64,000 bases of DNA, taken from Cryptomeria japonica. Taxonomy: Eukaryota; Streptophyta; Pinopsida; Cupressales; Cupressaceae. Of the stretch, positions 10,778-21,566 are shown piece after piece. The stretch spans positions 170,757,361 through 170,821,360 of the forward strand of contig NC_081406.1 of NCBI RefSeq assembly GCF_030272615.1, read 5' to 3'. A program made the translations under genes and the position numbers. A model generated the notes under the pieces. The model did no database searches. It was given only the letters and a program-made list of their open reading frames with translations, and was not told the DNA's origin. The stretch's first letter is position 1. Each line of letters opens with the position of its first letter.

Positions 10778-13076
10778 GTTACTTCATACAATTTTTGAGG
10801 TTCACATACATCCAGATAGGAGGTTATGATGGTTACCCTCTCATGTTGCCAAGGTTTGTTGAAGATAAGTTGATCCTCATTGAGGTGTGCAGGCAAATTG
10901 CACAGGTCAACAAGATTTGTCGGAATAAAAGGAAACGCATTCTCTCTTTTCCCATTAGAGCTGGTTATTACAATTGTGAGAGATACTTAGATGCTCAAAG
11001 TATTGAGAGGTCTATAACAAAGATTCACCTGTATCCTTATGAGATGAGGTTTCTTTTTGATAGAAAAGGGTATGTTGTAGAAGAGTTGGAACTTGGTGTC
11101 AGATTTGAGCACTTTCCTAATATAGAGGATTTCTGGCAAGACTATGAAGATGATTTTGAGGTACGAAAAAGGGATTGGATGAGGTTTTCTAGTCAAGTAG
11201 ATAGTTGATTACAAAATTTAAATAAATGTGAATGGCATTGAGGATGATGAATTTGATTTGATAGATTCTTTTTATTTTGAGAGGATTCAACTTCTTCCTC
11301 TTCCACCCATTAATTGGTCACTTTCAGAGATAAGAAGCATCTAGGAAAGATAAACCTATATAGTTCGAAGAACACTCAAATGGGTTAAAAGTAAGAGGAT
11401 TGAGGCTACAACAACCAGACCTTCACATAAAGGTAATACTTCAAAAGATAGAATTGGTGCACAAGGAAGTTCTTCTCTTCCAACTAATTTGCAAAGGTCA
11501 AATCTATTTTTGAGTCTACACCAAAATACATCCAAGGGAGGTGAAGATGAAGAAGATCCAAAAAAAGGAAAGGATCTTGCAAAGGCATGTGAAGTTAGTT
11601 CTGTCATTAAGAAAAAGAGATCAAAGACAAAATGAAAGACAATGACTCTTTCCTAGGAGCTTGAAGCTGAGTTAGAATGTATTTCACCTCAAAATCCTCC
11701 CAGTATTGATAATAAACAAATTCCCTCTGTCTCACCTTCTATCATTATTTCATCACCACAACATGATGATTTTGCCATTCATGAGGAATTTGAAATGAAC
11801 GATGTCTATACTGAAGTTCGATCTCCACTCTTTCCAAACAATCCAACATCTTTAACCTTGACATTTATGAATAATCAAGAATCATTGCCATCATCTTAAT
11901 CATTTTTGTTACAACAAAGCTTACCGAATAAGAATAGAACTGTTTAGTTGATAGCTCCTAGTTTTGATGCAGTTGCAAATGCACTTCACAAGATAGCCAA
12001 ACCCAAGAAAACAAAAGTTGCATCCAGATTGGGAATTAGTCCTTCCTTAGGAAATTTATGTGTTGAGGTCGCCCATCCTATTGTTGAAAAAGATGTAAGT
12101 GAAGCTAGTGAGGCAGATTTTGATGTGACACGGGTGGATCTAGGACCTACAACACATGAGGGAGTTGTTCAAAATTTTCAAATTTCCGCAGCTATTCTTG
12201 TTGACAAAGAAAAAAAAGATAAGGAAACAAAGGATTAACTAAAGCAATAGATACAAGTTCTCTCATCAATCCATCGTGGATTCTTTAGATACATAGTTCG
12301 AGTTAGCATCAACTTCGATATTAATGCATGCTGAAGGAATTATTGAAAAGAAGGCGATTGAAGATATACATAAATGTAGGAGACACAATAAAATGTTAGA
12401 GGAATGGATTAATCAAATGAATTCAAAGACATTAGACTTCATTGAAAAAGCCAAGGATGTTCATACGAAACTTGATGTACAGGAACAAGAAATTGCTACA
12501 GAATTGAAGAACGTCAAAGAACAAGAAATGTCTTGGCGGGAGACTTTGAAAGAATTACAAAGAATTGCTAAAAAATATATGAATGTACTCATTGCTGAGA
12601 AAGTCTTCTCTCATAAAGAATAAAATCAATCCAATACATGGTGCAAGAGTATAAGTTGGAAATTGGAGAATATCAAGCAATGCTTGGGTGAGTACCAAAA
12701 ACTCTTGGTAACTTGTGAACAAATAAAAATGAAGGTAATAGAGGACACAATGAATATTATTGGTGACATATCAGTAAAGGAGAAATTTCAGCAAATGGAT
12801 AGTCAAGTGCTCTCAAGCAAGTTTCATGATAGAATCAGTACTGAATTAGCAGATGTACAGGTTTCAAATGCAGATAGAATGAAGAGACTTAGTGTTATTT
12901 CAGTTGCCTTAGATGCTTGTGACATGCCTTCATATTATCATGATTTGATTGACATTCAGGATGGCCAAGCTACTGCCAAATTGAAAATGAACAATGTGAT
13001 CATTCCTAGGTACAAGTTCATGGTAGATGCTCTCAAAGCATATAGGTTGTTCAAGACTAAAACCCCAGTTCAGTAG
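10778..13076 (+). pseudogene. LTR-borne reading frame, C-terminal half (copy 1)
   Basis: This continues the frame begun at 3180, after Element 2. The first open segment reaches the stop at 11206-11208. The central part (11225-12238) is Ser/Pro/Lys-rich and low in structure, with several stops. Two further segments (12324-12623 and 12663-13076) encode Glu/Lys/Gln-rich helices typical of a coiled coil. The segment at 12663-13076 corresponds to 25926-26330 in the right LTR, but roughly 11200-12560 has no counterpart there. With both halves joined, the ancestral protein would have been on the order of 1000 residues. No catalytic motif was recognised. Confidence 0.6.
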
Positions 13077-13359
13077 GATCAAGTAATTAGCCATCACACT
13101 TCTCCATGGTATTGATAATTAATAGCATGCTTTTATCTCTGTATATTCTCTTTTGTTGTGTTTTGATTAGTTAGTCTCAAGTTTTATTTTTAGTCTTATT
13201 GTATAGATTGAGATTTTTTATTTCATGGAGTCAAAGGTTAGAAGGTTGACTTTTTCTATGCATAAATGTTTAAGTTATTAACTCATTGTAATTTACGTAG
13301 AAAAGAGTTAGTTATTAACTAAGGATTGAAGTTGGTTATGAGGTAGTTACTCATGATAG

Positions 13360-13370
13360 GTTATAAATAT
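13360..13370 (+). promoter_or_regulatory. Candidate TATA box of the Element 1 LTR
   Basis: GTTATAAATATTGG lies about 600 bp before the LTR end. The right LTR keeps it at about 26627-26637 as GTTATAAATACTGG. Position and conservation suit the retrotransposon promoter. The LTR reading frame would then lie in U3, upstream of it. There is no experimental support. Confidence 0.45.
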
Positions 13371-13975
13371 TGGAAAGATATATTGTAGGAGGACTTTTTT
13401 TAGACTTTGTGAGTTTTGGGACAGATAAAATTTTGGATTGTATAACTCCATATTTTGAATACAAAGCAAATTGGAAGTGTTTCAATGATTGTTAAGTATT
13501 AATTTTCTCAAATGTTATGTAACTATCGTGTGATATTGAAATAACAAGCTTGCAAATTACTTTCCCAGTTTCATGAAGACAATGGTCATATGACATTATA
13601 GAATTCTTTGGTATATTTGGAGTATATAGGTGTTATGAAAACTTTAATGCTTCATTTCACTACTTTCTTATGTGTGGTCTAGAGTTGATATTGATAAGGT
13701 TAGAAGTCAATGAAATCTAATGACAATCGTATGTTTGTTGTGTAGATTTCTTTAAATTTCATTTATAGTTATTTTCCCCTTTTCCCTTTCAAGTTAATTA
13801 TATTCAAAAACTACAAATACCCCTATCATACGAGGGAGCTACCCCTCTCAAACCGAGAGGAAGATCATGTCCAAAGAACAATCTATCCAACTATTGGGAA
13901 CCTTTTTGTCACTCCTCCATTGGGAATATAGTAGAATATTGCAAAGTGACTGATCTATTTACCAACATATTGTTT

Positions 13976-13993
13976 TGGCGACTCTGCTGGGGA
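13976..13993 (+). other. Element 1 primer-binding site
   Basis: TGGCGACTCTGCTGGGGA starts eight bases after the LTR end CCAACA. This is a standard primer-binding sequence of plant Ty3/gypsy elements. It is the key evidence that the long unit ending at 13967 is an LTR rather than an ordinary duplication. Confidence 0.85.
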
Positions 13994-14786
13994 CCGAAAC
14001 AAGAAGTCGGTCGCCTTGATATTGTCTTTCTTTTTCTTGCCATGAAGAAAGATGGTTCTTCCGCATTAAAATGTGTTTCTTGTGTTGCAACTGAATCTTG
14101 ATTGGGTTCATGCTGAACAAGAAAATATAATTTCTCAGTTGGATACTTTATCCTAGAGAAATAGAAGAAGTCGGGTTGAATATGTAAGAGTGAGCTTAAT
14201 TCTAGAAGAAGAACAAAGACAAGTTAGAAATCCGGTTGTGGTCTTTGAAAGAGGAGTTGAAATATTTCCTCTTGTATTCTTAGCAATAAATCTAGTTGTT
14301 AAACTCAACCAACATCAAATTCAAAGACAATTCAGAAGATAAGATATTGTGTTTTGTGACCAGTTATGGTCCCGACTCGTCATAATCCACTTGTCTTGCA
14401 GCCAAATCTTAAACAGGTTCAAGTCAAACAAGAAGACATGATATCATAGTTCAATAGGCTCGCTTGGAAAGGTCATAAAAGTGATCAAGAATATCAGCAA
14501 GCACATCAAGTATTGGGGAGCTTCTTAGGAGAGTACATCCTGGGTAGGAGTTAATTGTCATTTAAAGAATTGTTGTAATTCCAAGGTGCAATAGGCAAAA
14601 CATTCAACACATGCAAGATCATTAGGAGAAAGATAATCAATAAGCACGCTGGAAAGCAAGAGATACACTAGAGGTGATAGAAGTAAGGGTATCATTGATC
14701 CTGATTTTTCTAAACTAGACAAGATCAACTTTTCCACACATTTCACAACTCACAAAAAGAAAGTTAAGTCTAATAGTAGACCTTCT
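13994..14786 (+). other. Element 1 leader and decayed gag start
   Basis: This region lies between the PBS and the first clear gag segment. Short coding-like stretches (around 14080-14330, Glu/Gln/Arg-rich) suggest the gag N-terminus, but stops and frame changes prevent placing a start codon. Confidence 0.4.
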
Positions 14787-15780
14787 TTGCCAAAGAAAGC
14801 AAGTATATATTCCCCATATTTTCAAGCTTTAACTTTACTTCCTCTTTTTATTAAATTTGTACAACCAATCATGCAACAAAATCCTCTTCCAGCCCCATGG
14901 GGCACAACCATAGGTCTTTTGGCTTTGGTAAATCAATTGCATGAATTGCCAATAGGTTCAAGGAAGCATCTTCCTAAATTTTTAGGAGATGGAAAGGTTT
15001 CCGCAGAAGATCATATCAGTGCTTTCTTTACTGCATGTGCGGTCCTCGGGTTCAGTACGAAGACATTTTTGTTTGACTTTTTGTTGAAGCTCTAATTGAT
15101 GCCGCAACTGAATGGTTTAACCAACTCTCAGTTGGTTCCATTAATAATTGGGAGACTCTAATACAAAAATTTGAAGATAGGTTCAAGACTGTTGATGATG
15201 GGAACTTGTTTCTTGCCTAGTTGACTCAAATGAAAAAAGAAGTGCATGAACCTATGAGAGAATTTCTGGCATGATTCAATAAACTTTTCAATAGACTTGC
15301 AGCTAATAAGAGGCCCATAGAGGAAAACCAAAAGTGTTTCTTCATTAACGCACAACCTCCTGACATAAGTTTCCAAATAAGGCGAGGACAAGTTGCTGAT
15401 CTTGCAACAGTGCAAAGGTTATCTATTGAAGTTGAAGATGACTTATTGAGCACAAGAAAATGGAATAAAGAATTGCAAAAAGAAAAGATGCAACAAGTCA
15501 ACCCTACAACCATAGACTCGATGGTTCAAAAGTTAGCCAATGATTTTCTCCAATTGAAGAAACAGTTTCCGCAAAATCCACCACCTTTATATCAAGATAT
15601 TCCTAGGAGGAATTATATTCCTTGCCAACAAAATTGGCAACAAGAGCTTCCTGCTCCAACACCAAGGTTGGCTATCGAACATCCATCTATCAGTAATTGT
15701 TAAACTATGGCAATGTGTGATTTTCATCTCACGACAGACCATGATGGAGCTTCATGCCCTGAGATGACTAGGTTTATGTA
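14787..15780 (+). pseudogene. Element 1 gag (capsid and CHHC knuckle), degenerate
   Basis: Broken frames (14787-15095, then a frame change and stops through 15703) read as a Ty3/gypsy gag. An Ala-x-x-Trp-Phe motif and a following x-W-x-x-L-x-x-F pattern around 15100-15190 match the retrotransposon gag capsid fold. A Gln/Pro-rich stretch follows (15530-15660). At about 15715 a C-x2-H-x4-H-x4-C knuckle (CDFHLTTDHDGASC) is followed by Pro-Glu-Met, an arrangement common in this gypsy branch in place of CCHC. The protein would form the particle and package RNA. Multiple stops make it non-functional. Confidence 0.7.
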
Positions 15781-16183
15781 GATGAATTAGACTAGTGAAA
15801 AGATTGAAGAATATATTGAAGATGAAACTGATCAATAGTTTGGTCCATCTACTGTTAAGTTTTTAGAATATGAGTTTGGTGAGGAAGATGAGAAAGATAG
15901 CAACATTAATAATCATTCTTGTAATTTCTTCACAAAGAATTGGCACCAAAAACTAGAGGAAAAAGATAAACCTGCTACAAAAGATAAAGAAGTAGAGGAT
16001 ATTCCTAAGTGAATCCTATCCAAAAAGAAAAACAAAGAAAAACCAAGATCATCAAGAAAAGCTGAAAAAGATGTTGATCATGGGGAACCTTCTCTTGAGG
16101 ATTCTTTTGATTTTATAGATCATTGTAAAAAGAACAAAGTGCAAATTTCTCAATTTGAGTATCTCAAGAAGAACCCTCAGTAG

Positions 16184-17067
16184 TTGGACAAATTGGTGCA
16201 TTGTATCAAAAAGGATTTCAAGAAGTCTCATTCAGATGTACATCAAGAATTGAGTGAGATCCTTGATGACAATGATCAAGAGGAGTTTATTTCAAAAGGA
16301 TCATCCCTTGTTGCCACCTCCTTCTCTGATAAGCCAGATCCTTTCTATATATCTTTGTACATAGCTGGTTGTAAGTTAAATAATTGCATCATTGATTCTA
16401 GTGCATCTGACAATGTAATGCCTTCCAAAGTTGCTCATGCATTAGGCTTGTCTTTAAACAAACCAATCAGTAAAGTGTTTTCAATGGAGTCTAAACAAGT
16501 TCCCCTTGTTGGACAAATCAAAGACGCTAAGTTGCTTTAGTTTCTCACCCTCAAAAGAAGTTGAAGCTTAATATTTTGGTTGCTAATATCCCAACGAGTT
16601 ATGGTATTCTCTTAAGTCGTAGTTTTTGTAAAGACCTGGGTGGTGAAATTCAACTAGATTGGTCACATGCCTTGATACCTCTTGGTAACAAGAAAGTTAG
16701 ATTAAGTTCCCCTTGTTGGACAAATCAAAGACGCTAAGTTGCTTTAGTTGCTCACCCTCAAAAGAAGTTGAAGCTTAATATTTTGGTTGCTGATATCCCA
16801 ACGAGTTATGGTATTCTCTTAAGTCGTAGTTTTTGTAAAGACCTGGGTGGTGAAATTCAACTAGATTGGTCACATGCCTTGATACCTCTTGGTAACAAGA
16901 AAGTTAGATTAGACCTCGAGCCTAAGACAAAGTATATAGTTCTCAAGTCTGATGATCCAAGGGTAGAAATATTGTATGTTGAAACTGGTCTGGGTAGTTA
17001 TATGTTATCATCAAAAGCAGAGAATGTTCCTGAAATCCTAGTTCTTGATATATCTTTGGAACTTTGA
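16184..17067 (+). pseudogene. Element 1 aspartic protease region
   Basis: The protease core is visible around 16340-16440. The active-site triad is Asp-Ser-Ser in the context IIDSSASDNVMP, where Asp-Ser-Gly is expected, so the site is altered. A downstream motif with ILLSRSFCKDLGG corresponds to the flap/GR region of gypsy proteases. The protein segment after the core is duplicated in tandem (16497-16910). The first copy ends in a stop at 16538-16540, and the frame is open again from 16768. The domain would mature the Gag-Pol polyprotein. Confidence 0.7.
16497..16910 (+). repeat. 207-bp in-frame tandem duplication
   Basis: 16497-16703 and 16704-16910 are direct copies with a period of exactly 207 bp (69 codons). 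By eye they differ at only two positions (TTTCTC/TTGCTC and GCTAAT/GCTGAT). The duplication covers the protease C-terminal part. The high identity beside heavily decayed coding sequence points to a recent event, well after the element died. Confidence 0.9.
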
Positions 17068-17450
17068 AAAATGCAATTTGATGGAAGTTCTTTATCTTCC
17101 GGTTTAGGCAGGGGAGTGGTGTTGATTTCCCCTCTAGATGAAAAGTTTCCTAAAGCTTACAAGCTCACATTTGATACTACAAACAATACTACAGAGTATG
17201 AGGCTCTTCTCTTAGGGATGGATTTTTCTAAGGAGAAAGAAATCAAAAAGTTGCAAGTCATGGGAGATATTGTATTGATTGTTAATCAGGTGAAGAATAG
17301 ATACTAGAGCAAGACCAAGAGGCTAAGATCATATCGAAATAAAGTGTGATATGAGATCAAAGGTTTTGACGCTTTTTCCATACAAGCCATTCCAAGAGAG
17401 CAAAATACAAAGGCAGATTCTCTTGTTGTCTCAGCTTCTTTATTACTTCC
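17050..17450 (+). pseudogene. Additional RNase H domain, upstream of RT (Element 1)
   Basis: This is an RNase H fold of the 'archaeal/plant-type' used as a second RNase H by Tat-like gypsy elements. All four acidic residues are visible: Asp in QFDGSS (17080), Glu in NTTEYEALLLG, Asp in VMGDIVLIV, and Asp in NTKADSL near 17415. A stop at 17065-17067 replaces the Trp that usually precedes x-M-x-F-D-G. Two more stops occur at 17305-17307 and about 17348. The domain lies between protease (to 17067) and RT (from 17791). In Elements 5, 6 and 7 the same domain lies after RT and before integrase. It would degrade RNA in RNA:DNA hybrids. Confidence 0.82.
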
Positions 17451-17790
17451 TCATCCCAAGTTTGATAAGGATGTTTATGTATTAGAGATGATCTATCGAC
17501 CCAGTGTGCCAGATAATAATCAGAATTGGCAAGTCTTTGATGATGACAAACATATAATCTTATTCTTGGAAGGAAGTGAAAATTTTTCCAATTTATCTTT
17601 TGATGAGAGTCAACCTTTGACAAGTCAGTAGATTACTAAAGATGAGGAAAAAGAACCTAAAATTTAACAGCTTAAAGGTAATACCATTCCTAAAGGCTTG
17701 GTTTCTCTTGAAAGTCTATTTGACAAGAAAGATCAATTTGTAAAGAAGAAAGATGAACAAAAGCCCTCATGATCTTCATATGTTGAGAAG

Positions 17791-19105
17791 GTGGACATAG
17801 GTTTCGAAAATGATCCTAAAGTTGTTTTGATTGGAAAATGCATTACCCACAAGGAGAGGAAGATACTCATTTATTTATTGACTAGATACATTGATTTCTT
17901 TGCCTGGTGCTATGATGATCTCAAAGAGTTTATGAATGGTGAATTCAAGCATCGTATTTCTCTCAAACCTAATTCAACTACATTCAGGCAAAAGAAAAGG
18001 CAATTCAATCCAAATATAGCGGATGCAATTTTTGTAGAAGTGGATAAAATGTTGAAACTAAAATAATTTATCCAATTCACCATTCTACATGGGTTGCAAA
18101 CATAGTTCCTATCAGAAAGAAGAATGGTGAGATCAGAATCTGTGTTGATTTTCGCAACCTAAATCAAGAATCCCTCAAGGATAACTATCCTCTTCCAGTT
18201 ATGGATCATCTTCTTCAAACTATTTTTGGATCTGAAATGATGTCCATGCTTGATGGTTTTTCTGGTTATAATTAGATCAGTGTGGATCAAGAGGATCAAC
18301 ATAAGACCGCCTTTACCACTCTGTGGGGAACTTTTGCTTACAACTGAATGCCTTTCGGTTTGATTAATTCTGGTGCCATTTTTCAGTGTGCAATGGATCT
18401 CTCCTTTGGTGACTTAAGAAACAAGATTATTATTGTCTCCTTTGATGACTTGACTTTCTTCTTTGAGAAATGAGAGGAGCACGCTTATCATTTGGAGTGT
18501 GTGTTACAACGATGTAGGTCTTCTTGAATCCGAAGAAATCAATTTTTGGAGTGACTGAAGGAAAGTTGTTGGGTCACATTGTTTCAAAGGAAGGTATCCA
18601 CATTGACCCTGAGTGAGTCAAAGCTATTCGATAGTTGTCGTTACCTTCTAGCAAGCCTAGAGTTCATTCGTTCTTTGGCCAAATCAATTTTATAAGAAAG
18701 TTCATCCCAGATTTTTCTGAGATTACAAAATCAATTGTTGAGATGATGAAAGGTGATGTTGTATTCAAATGGTCAGATGAAGGAAAGAGAGAATTCAATC
18801 AAATCAAGTCAGTTATAGTAGATACGCCTACGTTGATGTATCCAGATTTCAACAAGGATTTTAATATTTATTGTTATCCTTCAGATTCTACATTGTCCAC
18901 AATCTTGACTCAACATCATAATGATAATGTCGAGGCACCAATTTCTTTCATGAGCATTCCTTTGAAGAAGCACGAGTTGAAATATTCTTTGGTTGAAAAG
19001 AAAGCCTATGTGGTAGTGAAGGCTATGAAGCAATTCCATTTTTATGTTTTGAATACTCACTCTAATGTATATGTTCCAGATATTGCAGTGAAGAAATTGG
19101 AATGA
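17791..19105 (+). pseudogene. Element 1 reverse transcriptase and downstream RNase H
   Basis: The palm/fingers region begins at 17791. After a frameshift near 18063 it continues with motifs for VPIRKKNGEIRICVDFRNLN and a D-G-F-S-G-Y-N block. The catalytic box reads Phe-Asp-Asp (SFDDLTFF) at about 18443, where Tyr-x-Asp-Asp is usual. Thumb and connection follow from 18635. They lead into the classical gypsy RNase H at about 18850-19105, where the first catalytic Asp of the C-D-A-S motif is replaced (CYPSDSTL). Several stops and frameshifts are present. A low-complexity acidic linker (17451-17790) separates this from the upstream RNase H. Confidence 0.8.
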
Positions 19106-20520
19106 GCAAGAGAGCTTCTTGGATTGCAAAGGTTCAGGAGTATGATATTGATATCAAACCTACTCAGCTTGTTCGAGGGTGGGGATTATGCAAGTTGTTG
19201 GCTGAAAATACTTCAGAAGGAGAGGTTATTCAAGAATCTGAATTGCCATTAGTTTTGTTCGTCAACACCACAGATGATTGGTTCTCTCACATAGCATACT
19301 TTCTCACTTATGGAGAGTGCCCGACTCATCTCACCCCTAAGGAGAAAAGGACCATCAAGTTGAAGGAAGCCAAATATATTATCTGGGGTGATGTCCTATA
19401 TAGAAAGGAAATTGATGGTACTTTCCTAAGGTGCATGGATAAAGAACAAAGAGATAAGCTACTTCAGTTCTTCCATAATGAAGCATGTGGTGGACATTTA
19501 TCTTCTTTAGTGACAAAATTCAAGATACTGAGAAATTGCTACTATTGGCCTGGGATGTTCAAGGATGCCGATGAGTGGGTAAAGAAATGCGATACATGCT
19601 AGCAATTTAAAGGGAATGTACAACTTGTTGCTCTACCATTAAAGTCAGTGATCATCGAAGAGCCATTCCAGCAATGGGGTTTGGATTTCATTGGCCCTAT
19701 TCATCCTCATTATAGTGCAAATCACACTCACATCTTGGTAGCTATAGACTATTTCACTAAGTAGGTCGAGGTTGTTCCAGTGAAGCAAACAACATCAGAG
19801 GTAGTTTGTGATTTTATCAAGCAAAGCATCTTGGTGAGATTTGGAGTTCCGTATAAGATTGTCACTGACAATGCTACCAATTTCTTTTCTCATGAAATAT
19901 CATCTTTTTGTTACAAATATGGAATCATTCTCTCTCATGCATCTGCTTATTATCCTCAAGGAAATGGTCAAGCCGAAGCCAACAATAAGAATATCATTAC
20001 CATTCTCCGAAAGTTAGTTGATGAAAACCAAAGAACATGGCATAAACATCTATATGAGGCACTATGGGTTGATCGTACCACAAAGAAGAGTGCTATCGGG
20101 TTATCTCCTTTTGAAATAGTTTTTGGTATAGAGGCAAGGTTGCCTATTCCTTTGGAGTTAGCTTTTCCCAAATTACAAGAAGTCTTGGAGAATTATAAAT
20201 TCAAAGATGCATTAGAAAAGTGAGTGTTGTACTTGACCAAGATGGAGTAGCAGAGGGAAGCAATAGTGGATAGAATCAGAGAACACCAAATGCGAGTTAA
20301 ATAATTGTTTGACAAGAGAGAAAGAGAAAGATTAATTCATGTTGGTGATCTAGTTTTTTTACGGGATAAGCAGAGAGAGCCAAAGGGAATGCATGGTAAG
20401 TTTGACTCGCTTTGGAGAGTTCATTTTCTAATTAGAATAGTTTGTGGTGAAAGTTTGTTCTACTTGGCCTATATGGATGAAACATACTTGTCCCTTCCTT
20501 ATAGCAGGTAACATTTGAAA
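19102..20520 (+). pseudogene. Element 1 integrase, degenerate
   Basis: The HHCC zinc domain is visible at about 19470-19602 (H-x-E-x-C-G-G-H, then C-D-T-C), followed by a stop at 19600-19602. The catalytic core has Asp in GLDFIGP (about 19683), Asp in VTDNATNF (about 19867) and Glu in GQAEANNKN (about 19975), so the D,D,E triad survives. Stops at about 19763 and 20221-20223 break the frame. The C-terminal segment (20305-20511) has a VGDLVFLRDK-type SH3-like start. The enzyme would insert cDNA into the genome. Confidence 0.8.
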
Positions 20521-21513
20521 ATTTATAACCAGTAGAGCAAATTGTCCCTCATCCATGTACATAGGTAACATAGGTGCATGTCTTTGTCCTAGTTTTGGTT
20601 TGTTGTGGAGGTTTTTCTTTCCTCCGTGTTTTTGTCCTTCCAGTCATTTGCATGTTTTATCTTTCATCCCTCATGACTCTGTCCCAATGGATAGTGCACT
20701 AGCCTACGAAACTAGATATTTTAGGTTTGTCCTACGTCCTTTGCAATCCTTGTCCCCAGTCAGAGCCAGTTGTTTCCCCATATTTGACATACCCAAAATT
20801 TGAACTTCAAATTGGTCCCAATGTTGAGCAAAGACCCAAATATGTGTCTATGCGTAACGAGTGAGCATGTAATCCAAGGTTGTTGTCAGTAAAAATGTGA
20901 AAAATGGATGAATTTCAAAAATTTTAAATAATTGAGGAAAACCGCTTTATGAACATGTCCTAAGCATCGTTTTCTATCATATGACCAATTTTTGCTTGAA
21001 CCCAGTTCACAGTTTGCCATTTTTTAAACTTTCAAATTTTGATGTTCCTCACTTTAAATAAATTAAAATCCCACATCTGAGGTATCTTCATGAGGAATAA
21101 ATGATTTTATATTCTCAGTTTCCTACCCTAAAGGCATATTTCAAATTTCAGGGCCTAACTCCTTACCATTTAAAAGTTATGGCCGTTTTTCATAAATTTG
21201 GGTATTAAATTTTAATGAGAAATATTTAAATTATTTTTCAAAAATAATTTAATAGTTTAAGTGAGGTTTCTATATATTTCCTATTGAGATAATTTTGGGG
21301 GAAAATTTTATTTAAAATATCTCTCATCTCCCTTTTTCTCACTTTGTGGTCCTCAGCTCCAAAAGTCCAAATCATAACCTTTGCAAGTTTAAGGTTAAGA
21401 ATGCCCTGTTTCAAGCATTCCTAACCCAAATTTATAACCTCTCACAAAAAAAGGTTAGGAATGCTCCAAAATGGAGCATCTCTAACCTTATTTCCTAACC
21501 TTGTGTGGGCCCG
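20521..21513 (+). other. Element 1 region between integrase and proven 3' LTR
   Basis: This is noncoding and AT-rich. The true LTR start could lie anywhere here. TGACATACCC at about 20789 is one TG-starting candidate, but no convincing polypurine tract precedes it, and the other LTR lacks this segment. The last 120 bases contain stem-loops described separately. Confidence 0.45.
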
Positions 21514-21566
21514 CTTTCTGAGTTGCATGTAAAGGTTAAAAATGCTCCGTTTTGGAGCATTCCTAA
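21393..21566 (+). repeat. Series of three related stem-loops
   Basis: Three imperfect palindromes (21393-21426, 21453-21487, 21534-21566) share the form GGTTA(G/A)(G/A)AATGCTCC, a loop of about 5 bases, then GGAGCAT(T/C)(C/T)CTAACC. A decayed copy lies at 1256-1289 in the other LTR, matching the third. They sit at the 5' end of the matched LTR. Confidence 0.7.

Larger units (their letters stand above)
1235..13967 (+). repeat. Element 1 5' long terminal repeat (split by Element 2)
   Basis: This copy matches 21514-27234 in the same order. Matching starts at the shared CTTTCTGAGTTGCATG and ends at CTATTTACCAACA. It holds about 1.9 kb of noncoding DNA, then a long degenerate reading frame (3180-4103 and 10778-13076), then about 0.9 kb containing a TATA-like box. 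Element 2 interrupts it at 4104-10777. It retains about 1.4 kb (roughly 11200-12560) that is deleted from the right copy. The PBS immediately downstream identifies 13967 as the 3' edge of a 5' LTR. The 5' edge is uncertain. Confidence 0.75.

Noticed and set aside
20789-20800. TGACATACCC as the 3' LTR start of Element 1
   Set aside because: There is no polypurine tract before it and no counterpart in the left LTR. It is kept only as a candidate.
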